Below the pieces are notes generated by a model. The model was not told where the DNA came from, did no database searches, and saw only the letters and a program-made list of their open reading frames with translations. A program made the translations under genes and the position numbers. DNA of 64,000 bases from Geothrix sp. SG200 (lineage in GTDB: Bacteria > Acidobacteriota > Holophagae > Holophagales > Holophagaceae): the NCBI RefSeq assembly GCF_022808935.1, contig NZ_JAKZFR010000001.1, positions 1 to 64,000 of the forward strand, in the 5' to 3' direction. This document shows positions 16,984 through 28,747 of this stretch, in pieces (positions within the stretch are counted from its first letter, which is position 1; the number at the start of each line of letters is the position of its first letter).

Positions 16984-17777
16984 CGCCCTGATCCCCGGCC
17001 CTGCCTCCGCGCCACTTCGTAGCACGCGATGCCCGCGGCCACGGCGGCGTTGAGGCTCTCCACGCCCTGGATGGGGATGGCCAGGCGACGCACGGCCGGG
17101 GGCAGGTCGACTCCCTGCCAGCCATGGCCTTCGCTGCCCACCCAGAGCCGCAGGGGCCCTGAGAGATCGGCCTCCGCCAGGGGCACGGCGCCGGGGCCGC
17201 CGTCCAGGGCGTACCAGCGGCCCCCGTCCGGCTCCAGGCTCGCCGCCCGGCGCAGGGGCATCAGGAAGGCGGCGCCCATGCTGCCGCGCAGGGCCCTGGG
17301 ATGGAAGGGGTCCGCGCAACCCGGCCCCAGTAGGGCCTCCTGGAAGCCGAAGGCGGCGGCGCTGCGGAGGAGCGCGCCGAGGTTGCCGGGATCCTGGATG
17401 CCCCAGGCGCCGATGACGCGCTCGGCCAGGGGCCCGGCGGGCTCGGGGCCCAGGTCCATCAGCAGGGCGTGCTCGGGCGGACTGCCCGCATCGGCCAGCT
17501 CCCGCATGAGGGCTTCGCCGAGCACCTGCGCATCCAGGCCCAGGGCGGATTCCAGCGGGTGGGGGACGGCCTGCTCGAGCCTCAGCCAGAGGGCCGGCGC
17601 GAGCCGTTTACCGGCGGGCGTCCGCCGGGCTTCGGCCCAGGCCTCGATGAGCTTCGCGCCCAGCAGGAGCGTCGCCTCGCGGCGGGCGCCGCCCGGGCGG
17701 AGGCGGGCCAGGAGCTCCTTGAAGCGCGGATTGGCTTTGCTGGTGAGGGTGGGCATGGGGACCGGGTCCGGGGACAT
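16980..17777 (-). CDS. TrmH/SpoU-family RNA 2'-O-methyltransferase
   Basis: This protein probably methylates a ribose 2'-OH in rRNA or tRNA with S-adenosylmethionine. The SPOUT-fold motifs are clear: IQDPGNLGALLRSAAAFG (about 127-144), WVGSEGHGW (about 213) and IPIQGVESLNAAVAAGI (about 234-250). The N-terminal part starts with LTSKANPRFKELLARL, the substrate-binding segment of 23S rRNA guanosine methyltransferases. The start is unsure: ATG at 17777 or at 17756 (MPTLTSK). The exact RNA target is not determined. Confidence 0.9.
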   Translation of the reverse strand: MSPDPVPMPTLTSKANPRFKELLARLRPGGARREATLLLGAKLIEAWAEARRTPAGKRLAPALWLRLEQAVPHPLESALGLDAQVLGEALMRELADAGSPPEHALLMDLGPEPAGPLAERVIGAWGIQDPGNLGALLRSAAAFGFQEALLGPGCADPFHPRALRGSMGAAFLMPLRRAASLEPDGGRWYALDGGPGAVPLAEADLSGPLRLWVGSEGHGWQGVDLPPAVRRLAIPIQGVESLNAAVAAGIACYEVARRQGRGSGR

Positions 17778-17876
17778 CGCGGGGACGCCCCCACCTTGGG
17801 GATGGCAGCGCCAACATGAGCATCATGCCAGGGAGCCGGGCCGCCCCATTTGAAGAAGGCCATGGCCGCGCCGGGA

Positions 17877-17882
17877 TACCCT
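17877..17882 (+). promoter_or_regulatory. TACCCT -10 box 6 nt before the DMT transporter start
   Basis: TACCCT is followed by six bases and then ATG at 17889. The spacing predicts a transcript beginning at or next to the start codon. No good -35 box is seen. Confidence 0.4.
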
Positions 17883-17888
17883 GGCGAG

Positions 17889-18815
17889 ATGGACGACGAC
17901 GCGAAGGACCCGGCCCCCGGGGGATCAGGCACGGGCCGGGGGCTGGGCTTCCTGCTGGTGGCCGTCTCGGGGGTCTGCTTCGGCCTCCTGCCCATCTTCA
18001 ACCGCCAGGCGGCGGCCCTGGGCCTGGGGCTTCCCACCTTCCTGGCGGTGCGCTTCCTCGTGGCCGGAGGCGCCCTCTGGCTGTGGCTGCTCCTGCGGGG
18101 GATCCGCTTCGCCCTCACGCCGGCCCAGATCGCCGGCTTCGTGGGCATGGGCGCCCTCTATGTGGTGGAGAGCGGCCTCTATTTCGCCAGCTCCCGCCGG
18201 ATCCCCGTGGCCCTGACCGCCCTGCTCCTCTACCTCTACCCCGCCATGGTGGCCCTGTGGGAGGTTCTGGCCGGGCGGCACCACCTGGCGGGCCGAGACC
18301 TGATCGCCCTCCTCGCGTCGCTGCTGGGAACGGCCCTGGCGGTGGGCGCGCCGGGCCGGGGCACGGATGTCCTGGGCCTCGTCATGGGGCTCGCCACGGC
18401 CTTTGGCTACACCGCCTACATTCTGCTGGGCGCGCGCCTCCAGAAGGGGGTGCCCTCGCTGGTCGCCAGCGCCTGGATCATGTCCAGCGCGGGACTCATG
18501 TACCTGATTCTGGCCCTGGGTTCGCACCAGTGGGAGCCGGCGCTGGCCCTCCGCGCCCGGAAGCCCCTGCTGGGGCTGGCCGTGGTCGGCACCCTGCTGC
18601 CCATCCCCCTCCTGCTGGCGGGCATGGCCCGGGTGGGTGCCGCCCGGGCCTCGGTCGTCAGCACCCTGGAGCCGCTGGCCGCCTGCCTGTTCGGGGCCCT
18701 CTTCCTCCGCGAGATCCTGCTGCCCTGGCAGGGGGTGGGCGCGGCCCTGATCCTCGGGGCGGTGATCCTCCTCTCCGTGGAGCGCCGGCCGGACGAACCC
18801 CTGGCGGAGCGGTGA
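17889..18815 (+). CDS. EamA/DMT-superfamily transporter
   Basis: A 308-residue membrane protein with ten predicted helices arranged as two EamA repeats, the fold of drug/metabolite exporters. The first repeat begins LVAVSGVCFGLLPIFNR and ends in ALLLYLYPAMVAL; the second ends ASVVSTLEPLAACLFGALFL with the typical EP pair. The substrate is unknown. ATG at 17889 is chosen because the hydrophobic part follows soon after and a TACCCT box stands 6 nt before it; starts at 17850 (TTG) and 17862 are possible. Confidence 0.88.
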   Translation: MDDDAKDPAPGGSGTGRGLGFLLVAVSGVCFGLLPIFNRQAAALGLGLPTFLAVRFLVAGGALWLWLLLRGIRFALTPAQIAGFVGMGALYVVESGLYFASSRRIPVALTALLLYLYPAMVALWEVLAGRHHLAGRDLIALLASLLGTALAVGAPGRGTDVLGLVMGLATAFGYTAYILLGARLQKGVPSLVASAWIMSSAGLMYLILALGSHQWEPALALRARKPLLGLAVVGTLLPIPLLLAGMARVGAARASVVSTLEPLAACLFGALFLREILLPWQGVGAALILGAVILLSVERRPDEPLAER

Positions 18816-19042
18816 CCGGGATCCGGATTCCCGCCAGGATGTGGGCCAGTGGTCTGTCGGTCCCTCTCCGGGCGGGATGAGAAGCGCGTTTTTCCGGGGT
18901 CGTCTGCCGGGAGGCGGTCCTCCGGGGCGCCCGGGAGCCCGGATCCCCCGCGGGATCTGGGAAGGATCAAACAGCGATGTATTAGACTATCCGCTCCATC
19001 CGACCTTTCTTTCCATCCCTCTGCGCCTTTCCAGGAGCACCG

Positions 19043-21157
19043 ATGCAACCTTTTGTCCCCTCTGACCAGAACCTGCGGGAGTTCTCCCTGCGGGCGGTGC
19101 TCATCGGCCTCGTCATGGCCGTGGTGCTGGGTTCCGCCAACGCCTACCTCGGCCTGAAGGCCGGCATGACCATCGCCGCCACCTACCCCGCGGCGGTCAT
19201 CGGCATGGCCCTCATCAAGCTGATGAAGGGCACCATCCTGGAAGAGAACATGGCCCGGACCGTGGGCAGCATCGGCGAGTCCGTGGCCGCCGGCGCCATC
19301 TTCACCATCCCGGCCTTCGCCATCAGCGGCATCTGGCCGAAGTTCTTCACGGCCGGGCACTACGTCACCAGCTCGCTGATCATGTTCGGCGGCGGCGTGC
19401 TGGGCATCATGTTCGTGGCCCTCCTCCGCCGCGTGATGGTGGAGGACGCCGAGCTGCCCTACCCCGAGAGCGTGGCCGCCGCCGAGATCCACAAGGCCGG
19501 CGCCCGCGGGGGCAGCGGCACGAAGTTCCTCTTCGGCGCGATGGGCCTCGGCGCCGGCATCCAGGCCCTGGTGCAGATCTCCATCTTCGCTAGCACCTGG
19601 GAGCGGTTCGTGGCCTTCAAGACCACCACCATCAACCTTGTCGGCACCTGGAAGGCCAAGGTGGCGGGCGGCATGCTGCTCAGCTCCCCCGGCATCAGCC
19701 CCGCCTACATGGGCGTGGGCTACATCATCGGGCCCAAGCTCGGCGCCCTGAACTTCTCCGGCGGCATCATCGCCTGGGGCCTGCTGGTGCCCATCATCAC
19801 CTACTTCCTGGCGCCCGGCGTCCTGCCTGAGGGCGCCTCCCAGGGCGACTGGATCGCCCTGTCCTACTCGGTGTGGAAGTTCATCGTCCGCCCCATCGCC
19901 ATCGGCGGCATGCTCGTGGGCGCCGGCTTCACCCTCTTCAAGATGCGCAAGAGCCTGGCCACGGGCCTGACCCGCTCAGTTTCCGACATGAAGAAGGCCG
20001 CTGCCGGCGAGCACGTGGTGGACCGCGTCAACAAGGACCTGCCCTTCACCAACGTCCTCTTCGGTCTCGGGTTCGCGGCCCTGGTCACCTTCTTCATCAC
20101 CTGGCGCATCTTCCAGGTGAGCCCGCTGGTCTCCTTCGTGGCGGCCCTGGTGGTGGTGATCCTGGGCTTCTTCTTCGCGGCCATCAGCGGCTACCTGGTG
20201 GGCATCATGGGCTCGAGCAACAACCCGATCTCCGGCCTGACCCTGACGGCCCTGGTGATCACGGCCCTCGTGATGGTGCTCCTCGGCGTGAAGGGCCAGG
20301 AAGGCGTCGCCGCGGTGCTGGGTGTGGCGGCCATCGTCTGCGTCTCCGCCGCCGTGGCCGGCGAGATGCTGCAGGACCTCAAGGCCGGGCACATCCTCGG
20401 CGGCACCCCCTGGCGCATGGAGATGGGCGACCTCATCGGTGTGGCCCTGGCCTCCGTGGTGCTGTTCATCCCCCTCATGGTGCTGCACGAAGGCGACATC
20501 TCCGCCCAGGGCACCAAGCGCATCGCCGAGCTGACCGCCCAGCAGGTGCAGGTCGTCACCGCCCCTGATGGCAAGAGCTACACCCTGGACGAAGTGAAGA
20601 AGCTGCCCGCGGACCAGAAGAAGGCCGTGCTCTCCCTGGACGCCGGCTTCGGCTCCAAGCAGCTGGCGGCGCCCCAGGCGGGCCTCATGGCCCTGCTCAG
20701 CAAGGGCATCGTGGAAGGCAAGATGGCGTGGCCGCTGATCATCGTCGGCATGATGATGGGCTTCGCCTTCATCCTCATGCAGGTCAAGAGCCCCATGCTG
20801 GTGTCGGTGGGCATGTACCTGCCCCTGGAGACAACCTTCGCCATCTTCCTGGGCGGCCTCATCAAGGGCGCCGTGGAGATGATCGGCGCCAGGCGCGGCC
20901 TGAACGAAGCCCAGAAGGTGCGCGTGGAGAACAACGGCGTGCTGCTGGCCGCGGGTCTCATCGCCGGCGAGGCCCTGGTGGGCCTGCTCTTCGCGTCCTT
21001 CGCCTTCTTCGAGGTGAAGTACAAGGTCTTCGCCGACCCCGGCATGTTCTGGATCAGCCTGCTGATCCTGGCTGGCATCGCCGTCTACCTGGTGAGGGTG
21101 CCCCTGGCCAACGCCGGCGAAGCTGACGAGCCCGCGCCACCGAGTGCCAATTTCTGA
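19043..21157 (+). CDS. OPT-family oligopeptide transporter
   Basis: A 704-residue polytopic protein of the oligopeptide transporter superfamily, which imports peptides or metal chelates with protons. Recognised segments are AYLGLKAGMTIAATYPAAVIG (about 33-54), the SVAAGAIFTIPAF region and GIMGSSNNPISGLTLTALVI (about 390-410). A soluble stretch of about 70 residues (485-555) interrupts the second half. AGGAG lies 5 nt before the ATG, and TAGACT at 18983-18988 is a candidate -10 box. Substrate unknown. Confidence 0.92.
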   Translation: MQPFVPSDQNLREFSLRAVLIGLVMAVVLGSANAYLGLKAGMTIAATYPAAVIGMALIKLMKGTILEENMARTVGSIGESVAAGAIFTIPAFAISGIWPKFFTAGHYVTSSLIMFGGGVLGIMFVALLRRVMVEDAELPYPESVAAAEIHKAGARGGSGTKFLFGAMGLGAGIQALVQISIFASTWERFVAFKTTTINLVGTWKAKVAGGMLLSSPGISPAYMGVGYIIGPKLGALNFSGGIIAWGLLVPIITYFLAPGVLPEGASQGDWIALSYSVWKFIVRPIAIGGMLVGAGFTLFKMRKSLATGLTRSVSDMKKAAAGEHVVDRVNKDLPFTNVLFGLGFAALVTFFITWRIFQVSPLVSFVAALVVVILGFFFAAISGYLVGIMGSSNNPISGLTLTALVITALVMVLLGVKGQEGVAAVLGVAAIVCVSAAVAGEMLQDLKAGHILGGTPWRMEMGDLIGVALASVVLFIPLMVLHEGDISAQGTKRIAELTAQQVQVVTAPDGKSYTLDEVKKLPADQKKAVLSLDAGFGSKQLAAPQAGLMALLSKGIVEGKMAWPLIIVGMMMGFAFILMQVKSPMLVSVGMYLPLETTFAIFLGGLIKGAVEMIGARRGLNEAQKVRVENNGVLLAAGLIAGEALVGLLFASFAFFEVKYKVFADPGMFWISLLILAGIAVYLVRVPLANAGEADEPAPPSANF

Positions 21158-21204
21158 TGCTGTCCGGGGGTTCCTCGCTGACGCGAACACCCCCGGGCCC
21201 CCGC

Positions 21205-21240
21205 GAGAAGGCCCGGCAAAGCCGGGCCTTCTCTATCCTC
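21205..21240 (+). terminator. Rho-independent terminator-like hairpin after the OPT gene
   Basis: A perfect 13-bp stem (21205-21217 with 21221-21233, AAA loop) begins GAGAAGGCCC. The run after it is pyrimidine-rich (TATCCTCCCCCTT) but not a pure T tract, so it may be a weak intrinsic terminator. It stands 48 bp after the OPT stop. Confidence 0.6.
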
Positions 21241-21263
21241 CCCCTTGAGATGTATGGATCCCC

Positions 21264-21605
21264 ATGAGCACCTTCCCCGATGAATCCTTCCTGGCCCTCG
21301 TGCCGGTCCAGGCCTTGGCGGCCGAGCCCGGTGAGGGGGACACGCTGGTCTTGATTCGGCCCAAGATCCTCTCCCCGCGCTGGGGCTGGGTGCTGAAGCT
21401 GATGCGAAAGCCCGTCTTCCGCGTGAAACTCGACGCCCGCGGCACGGCCCTGTGGCAAGCCTGCGACGGGACGCGCACCGTGGCGCAGGTGATGGAGGCC
21501 ATGGCCCAGGCCCAACCCGGTGAGCCCGATGCCGGCTTCCGGGCGGCCCTGTTCATCCGGGAGTTGGCCCGGGGCGGGTTCGTGCGGCTCAATCAGCTAT
21601 CCTGA
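21264..21605 (+). CDS. PqqD-like small protein
   Basis: A 113-residue cytoplasmic protein. The middle, FRVKLDARGTALWQACDGTRTVAQVMEAM (written here in parts: FRVKLDARGTALW at about 53, then CDGTRTVAQV), matches the PqqD wing-helix family, whose members bind peptides for radical SAM or other modifying enzymes. No PQQ or RiPP genes are nearby. Instead it stands 19 bp before clpS, so it could present a substrate to that pathway or be unrelated. It has no clear ribosome site. Confidence 0.72.
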   Translation: MSTFPDESFLALVPVQALAAEPGEGDTLVLIRPKILSPRWGWVLKLMRKPVFRVKLDARGTALWQACDGTRTVAQVMEAMAQAQPGEPDAGFRAALFIRELARGGFVRLNQLS

Positions 21606-21624
21606 TGCCCCGGAGGCGTCATCC

Positions 21625-21934
21625 ATGGCCAGGCAGTCGAAGGAGGCGGGCCAGGTCCTCACCCGCCAGCGGGCGAAGGTGAAGGAGCCCGGGCTGTGGA
21701 AGGTGCTCCTCCACAACGACGACTACACCACGCAGGAGTTCGTGGTGTGGCTGCTGAAGACGGTCTTCCGCAAGGCGGAGCCCGAGGCCACGGCCATCAT
21801 GCTGGCGGTGCACCGGGCCGGCGTGGGCGTGGCGGGCGTCTACACCAAGGACGTGGCCGAGACCCGCGCCGAGCGGGGGCGGCAGCTGGCGGAGCGCGAG
21901 GGGTTTCCCCTGCTGCTGACGGTGGAGGCGGAAG

Positions 21935-21942
<8 letters not shown>
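21625..21942 (+). CDS. clpS: ATP-dependent Clp protease adaptor ClpS
   Basis: ClpS binds proteins with N-terminal Leu, Phe, Tyr or Trp and hands them to ClpAP. The 105-residue protein has LLHNDDYTTQEFVVWLL (about 28-44) with the conserved HNDD that binds the N-terminal residue, then MLAVHRAGVGVAGVYTKDVAE (last helix and the loop for ClpA). CGGAGG lies 8 nt upstream of the ATG. It overlaps clpA by 8 bp. Confidence 0.96.
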
Positions 21943-24168
<2,226 letters not shown>

Positions 24169-24187
<19 letters not shown>

Positions 24188-24849
24188 CGAAGGCCCTGGT
24201 TTTCCCGGACCCGGAGCTGGCGGAGGACGGCCTGCTGGCCATCGGCGGCGACCTCAGCGAGGCGCGTCTCCTCCTGGCTTACCGCAGCGGCATCTTCCCC
24301 TGGTACGGCGAGGGCGATCCGTTGCTCTGGTGGTCGCCAACCGAGCGGGCCCTGCTGCGCCCTGGCCACCTGCACCTGTCGGCTCGTACCCGCCGCAGCC
24401 TGCGCCACCGCCCCTTCGAGATCCGCTTCGACACGGCCTTCGAACAGGTCATCGGCCACTGCTCCGCCGTACCGCGCCCCGGCCAGGACGGCACCTGGAT
24501 CACGGCGGACATGCAGGAGGCCTACGTCGCACTCCACCGCGCCGGCCACGCCCACAGCGTGGAGGCCTGGCGGGGTGGCGAGCTGCTAGGCGGTTTGTAC
24601 GGCGTATCGCTCGGCCGGGCCTTCTTCGGCGAGAGCATGTTCAGCCTCGAGCCCGAGGCCAGCCGTGCCGCCCTCCAGGCCCTGGACGAGCGACTGAAGG
24701 CCTGGGACTTCGCCATGATCGACGGCCAGCTGCCCCACGAGGGGTTGAGGGGCTACGGCTTCCAGGTCGTGCCCCGCGCCCTGTTCCTGGAGGAGCTGGC
24801 GGAGGCGCTCCGGGCGGAAGGCCGGCCCGGTTCCTGGTCAGGCGCCTGA
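24169..24849 (+). CDS. aat: Leucyl/phenylalanyl-tRNA--protein transferase
   Basis: Aat puts Leu or Phe from aminoacyl-tRNA on proteins with N-terminal Lys or Arg, making them ClpS/ClpAP substrates. The 226-residue protein has the family marks FPDPELAEDGLLAIGGDLS (about 12-30), YRSGIFPWYGEGDPLLWWSP and the acyltransferase core GLYGVSLGRAFFGESMFS. It starts with GTG at 24169, inside the last 19 bp of clpA. It converges on the next gene with an overlap of 12 bp. Confidence 0.95.
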
Positions 24850-25944
24850 CCGGAGCCCCTCCGGAGAAGGCTCCGCCGACCGCAGGCGGATCAGGCTGAT
24901 CTCGCCCCGCCGCCACAGGCGCATGCGCGGCCCCCAGGTGCCCGTGCCGCGGCTGACGATCAGGGTCATGTCCCCCACCTGGACCCGTCCGGCCAAGGCG
25001 GGATAGACCCTCGCCACGAGGTGCCCGAAGGGCCAGATCTGGCCGGCGTGCGTGTGGCCGGAGAGCATGAGCCCCACGCCCGAGCGGGCGGCCGCCTCCA
25101 GCTGCGTGGGGCGGTGTGACAGCAGCACCAGGGCGCCGGCCGGGCGCTCCCGCGGAACGGCCCACACGGCCTGGCTGCGGCTCCGGCCCGCGTCCGCTCG
25201 GCCGGCCAGGACCAGGCCGGGCGCGGGGCTGGCGAGGGCGTCCCGCAGGACCCGCACCCCCGCCGCCTCCAGGGGGGCCCCGGCGACACCGTAGTGCTCA
25301 TGGTTGCCGTCCACCCCCCAGACGCCCAGCGGGGCCCGCAGGCCCTCGAGGGCCCGGATCGCGCGAGGGTCGGGTCGGCCGTGCCCCTCGAAGACATCTC
25401 CCAGCAGTACCACCAGGTCCGGCCTCAGGGCCTGGACCTGCGCCACCCGCGCCGCCAGCCAGTCCGGCCCCAGGATGGCGCCGATATGGAGGTCCGAAAG
25501 GGCCGCCACCACGAGGCCGTCCCGCTCCGGCGGCAGGCCGCGCAGGTCCACCTCGTAGGCCACGATCTCGGGCGGGCGCAGGCCCTGGACGGTCGCGACG
25601 GCGGCCAACCCCAGGCTGGCGAGGAGGGCCCACCCGCGCAGGCGGGGCGCCGTGGCGCGGAGCCACAGGCCGAACCCCGTGGCCAGGTCCACGGCCAACA
25701 GGCAGGCGAAAGCGAGGAAGAGGAGGCCCAGCACGGTCATGCCCGCGAGGGCCGCCCCGCCCGCGCCGGGAAAGGCGGCCTCGTGTCCCAGGAGCCCCCC
25801 GACCACCATCAGGCCCCAGGCCCCCGCGAAGGCGACCCCGAGGCGGCGCCGCGGCCAGCGGGCGAACCAGGGAACCGAGGCGGTGCGCCAGGCCACGTAG
25901 GCCAGCACCAGGGCCGAGGCCAGGAGGAGGAGGCCGATGAACAT
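24838..25944 (-). CDS. Membrane-bound metallophosphoesterase
   Basis: The 368-residue protein has three or four N-terminal helices and a calcineurin-like phosphoesterase domain. Metal-site motifs appear in order: SDLHIGA (about 148), GDVFEGHG (about 181), GNHEHYG (about 213), SHRP and GHTHAGQIWPFG (about 295). It resembles YkuE/YaeI-type enzymes proposed to act on membrane lipid phosphates; the substrate is not known here. It ends 12 bp inside aat on the other strand, and starts 3 bp after the P-type ATPase stop. Confidence 0.9.
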   Translation of the reverse strand: MFIGLLLLASALVLAYVAWRTASVPWFARWPRRRLGVAFAGAWGLMVVGGLLGHEAAFPGAGGAALAGMTVLGLLFLAFACLLAVDLATGFGLWLRATAPRLRGWALLASLGLAAVATVQGLRPPEIVAYEVDLRGLPPERDGLVVAALSDLHIGAILGPDWLAARVAQVQALRPDLVVLLGDVFEGHGRPDPRAIRALEGLRAPLGVWGVDGNHEHYGVAGAPLEAAGVRVLRDALASPAPGLVLAGRADAGRSRSQAVWAVPRERPAGALVLLSHRPTQLEAAARSGVGLMLSGHTHAGQIWPFGHLVARVYPALAGRVQVGDMTLIVSRGTGTWGPRMRLWRRGEISLIRLRSAEPSPEGLRSGA

Positions 25945-25947
25945 GGC

Positions 25948-28533
25948 TCAGCCTCCGGCCGGGGCGGCCCGGCGGCGCAGGAGCTTGAAGGCCTCGAACC
26001 AGAGGATGCTGGCGAAGCCCACCCCCAGGGCCAGCGGGACATCCAGGCCGTGCAGCGGGGCGAAGTGGAAGAGGCGCTGGGCCACGGGCCAGGCGAGCAC
26101 CAGGGTCAGGCAGGCGGTGGTGCCGCCCAGCACCCACCAGAGGGCGGGGTTGGGGCTTCTCAGGCTTCCGAGGATGCTCCGCGACCAGGACCGGTTGGCC
26201 AGGATGATGGCCAGGAACGAGGCCACGAGGCCCGCGAAGGTGAGGGCGCGCGCCGCGTCGTGGCCATGGGTGGGCCGGGCCAGGAGGTAGACCGCCACGC
26301 AGGCAGCCAGGGCGGTGATCCCCTGGAGCACGGCCAGCCCGGTGGCCCTCAGGCTGAACAGGCGCTCCTGGGGGTCTCTGGGCGGGCGGCGCATGACGTC
26401 GGGCTCCGCCGCCTCGGCCTCGAAGATCAGGGTGCAGGAGGGATCGATCACCAGCTCCAGGAAGACGATGTGGACCGGCAGCAGCAGCAGCGGCCAGCCA
26501 AGGAAGACCGGCAGCAGGGACAGCCCGGCGATGGGGATGTGCACGGCCAGGATGAAGGCCACGGCCTTGCGGATGTTGTCGAAGATGCGCCGGCCCATCC
26601 GGACGGCGGCCACGATGGAGGAGAAGTCGTCGTCCAGCAGCACCAGGTCGGCGGCCTCCCGGGCCACGTCCGTGCCCCTTCCCCCCATGGCCACGCCGAT
26701 GTGGGCGGCCTTGAGGGCGGGGGCGTCGTTCACGCCGTCGCCCGTCATGGCCACCACCTCGCGGTTTGCCTTGAGGGCGGCGACAAGGCGCAGCTTCTGC
26801 TCGGGCACCACCCGGGCGAAGACGTTCACCTCCCGGATCCGCGCCGCGAGATCCGCGTCGCTCATCCGGTTCAGCTCGGGCCCGGTGAGGACCCGCTCGG
26901 GGTGGGGCAGGCCCGCCTGCCGGGCGATGCTGACCGCGGTGGCGGGGTAGTCGCCGGTGATCATCACCACCCGGATGCCCGCGGTGCGGCACTCCGCCAC
27001 GGCGGCGGGGACACTGGATCGCACGGGGTCCTCCAGCCCCAGCAGGCCCACGAAGTCGAGGTCCAGGTCGTGGTGGCCCTCCGGCAGGTCGGCGGCGCCG
27101 TAGCGGCCCCGGGCGACGCCCAGGACGCGCAGGCCGTGGGAGGCCAGCTCCGCCACCCGCGCCTCCACCCGGGCCTGGCGGTCCACGGGCAGGTGGCAGA
27201 GGTCCATGACGGCCTCAGGGGCGCCCTTGGTGGCGACCGCGACCTGGTCATCGCCACAGCTCCAGGCGTGGGTGACGGCCAGCAGGCCCGGCGTCAGCGG
27301 GTACTCCCTGGCCAGGGACCAGTCCGGGTGCAGGTGCTCGGTCTCCATCAGCCAGCTCTTGCCGGCGGCGTGGAGGGCCCGCTCCATGGGGTCGAAGGGA
27401 TCCTTCCGGCTGGCCAGGATGGCGTACTCCATCAGCTCGTGGACCGGCTCGGGAAGCTCCGGCCCGGTCGTCGACAGATCCTGGGCGTGCCCCGCCACGT
27501 CCAGCCGCCGGAGGGTCATCTGGTTGAGGGTCAGGGTCCCGGTCTTGTCCACGCACAGGACGGTGGCCGCGCCGAGGGTCTCGATGGCGGGCATGCGCCG
27601 GGTGAGGACCCGGTGGCGGGAGATGCGCCAGGCGCCCAGGGCCAGAAAGACCGTGAGCACCACGGGGAATTCCTCGGGGAGGGTGGCCATGGCGAGGGCG
27701 ATGCCGGCCAGCAGGCCCTCCTTCCACACCTCGAAATCGCCGCCCCGGGTCAGCGCGTAGAGGACCACCACCGTCACGCAGGCGCCCAGGCTGAGCAGGG
27801 CGAAGGTGCGCACCAGCCGGCCCGTCTCCCGCTGGAGGAAGGTGGCTTCCGTCCCCACCTGCTGCAGGGCCCGGCCGATCCGGCCGAGCTCCGTCCGGGG
27901 GCCGGTGGCCAGGACCTCGGCCACGCCCTGGCCCGCAGTCACCAGCGTGCCTGAGAACACGGAGGGCAGGTCGTCTCCGCCCGGGGGCGCCATGGCGCGG
28001 GCTTCGGCGGAGACGGCCTTGCGCACGGGCACGGATTCGCCGGTGAGCAGGGACTCGTCCACGGACAGGTGGACGCCGGCGCGCAGGAGGCCGTCCGCGG
28101 GCACCCGGTCCCCCTCGGCCAGGACCAGGATGTCCCCGGGCGCCACCTCGCGGCCCGGAATGCGGCGCTGCCGGCCGTCCCGGATCACCAGGGCCCGGGG
28201 GCTGGAGAGGTCCCGCAGGGCCTCCAGCGCGTGTTCCGTGCGCCGCTCCTGGACGATGGTGATGCCCATGACCACGAAGACGAAGCCGAGCAGCATCGCG
28301 GCGTCCCCGCGCTCGCCCATCAGCAGGTACAGCGCACCCGCCGCGACGAGCATGATGAACATGGGCTCCCGGGCTACCTCCCAGGCGATGGCCAGAAAGC
28401 CGCGCCGGTCCCGGGAGGGCAGCTCGTTGGGGCCTTCGCGCGCCAGGCGAAGCTGCGCCTCGGCTTCGGAGAGGCCGGCAAAGCCCTCCAGGTCGAGGCC
28501 GGACGGTCGATGGATGCGAGCTTCGGCGGTCAT
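25948..28533 (-). CDS. Cation-transporting P-type ATPase (P2-like) with atypical ion site
   Basis: An 861-residue P-type ATPase with an N-terminal cation ATPase domain, actuator motif LTGESVPV, phosphorylation site CVDKTGTLT (Asp about 328), KGAPEAV nucleotide region and hinge TGDGVNDAPALK. It looks like calcium-type pumps overall. However the M4 motif is PEEFPVV in place of PEGLP, and M6 reads IDPSCTLIFE in place of the usual NxxTDxxPA pattern, so ion specificity cannot be assigned. The ATG at 28533 is preferred to a GTG at 28572. Confidence 0.9.
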   Translation of the reverse strand: MTAEARIHRPSGLDLEGFAGLSEAEAQLRLAREGPNELPSRDRRGFLAIAWEVAREPMFIMLVAAGALYLLMGERGDAAMLLGFVFVVMGITIVQERRTEHALEALRDLSSPRALVIRDGRQRRIPGREVAPGDILVLAEGDRVPADGLLRAGVHLSVDESLLTGESVPVRKAVSAEARAMAPPGGDDLPSVFSGTLVTAGQGVAEVLATGPRTELGRIGRALQQVGTEATFLQRETGRLVRTFALLSLGACVTVVVLYALTRGGDFEVWKEGLLAGIALAMATLPEEFPVVLTVFLALGAWRISRHRVLTRRMPAIETLGAATVLCVDKTGTLTLNQMTLRRLDVAGHAQDLSTTGPELPEPVHELMEYAILASRKDPFDPMERALHAAGKSWLMETEHLHPDWSLAREYPLTPGLLAVTHAWSCGDDQVAVATKGAPEAVMDLCHLPVDRQARVEARVAELASHGLRVLGVARGRYGAADLPEGHHDLDLDFVGLLGLEDPVRSSVPAAVAECRTAGIRVVMITGDYPATAVSIARQAGLPHPERVLTGPELNRMSDADLAARIREVNVFARVVPEQKLRLVAALKANREVVAMTGDGVNDAPALKAAHIGVAMGGRGTDVAREAADLVLLDDDFSSIVAAVRMGRRIFDNIRKAVAFILAVHIPIAGLSLLPVFLGWPLLLLPVHIVFLELVIDPSCTLIFEAEAAEPDVMRRPPRDPQERLFSLRATGLAVLQGITALAACVAVYLLARPTHGHDAARALTFAGLVASFLAIILANRSWSRSILGSLRSPNPALWWVLGGTTACLTLVLAWPVAQRLFHFAPLHGLDVPLALGVGFASILWFEAFKLLRRRAAPAGG

Positions 28534-28655
28534 GGGATCCCCGCGGATCCGCTGGGCCCATGCCTTGAGCACGGGCCGATCCCCATCACCTTAGTCCCGC
28601 TCCGGCGTGGACGACGAGGGAAAATCGCTTCCCGACAGCCTCGGCGGCCCGTACG

Positions 28656-28747
28656 GCCATTCGATGGGCGGCCGCGCCGTCATTCAATGGGCAGTCGCAC
28701 TGTCATTCAATGGGCTGCCCCGCTGTCACTCGATGGGCAGGCGCCCT
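28656..28747 (-). repeat. Four 23-bp tandem repeats spanning the ftsZ stop codon
   Basis: Units at 28656-28678, 28679-28701, 28702-28724 and 28725-28747 share GTCATTCAATGGGC on the plus strand. The last unit contains the final codons and TGA stop of ftsZ (PIE and stop). The other three repeat the same sense downstream, each with its own CCCATYGA then TGA or TGG. The rest of the gap up to the ATPase start shows nothing else. Confidence 0.9.
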
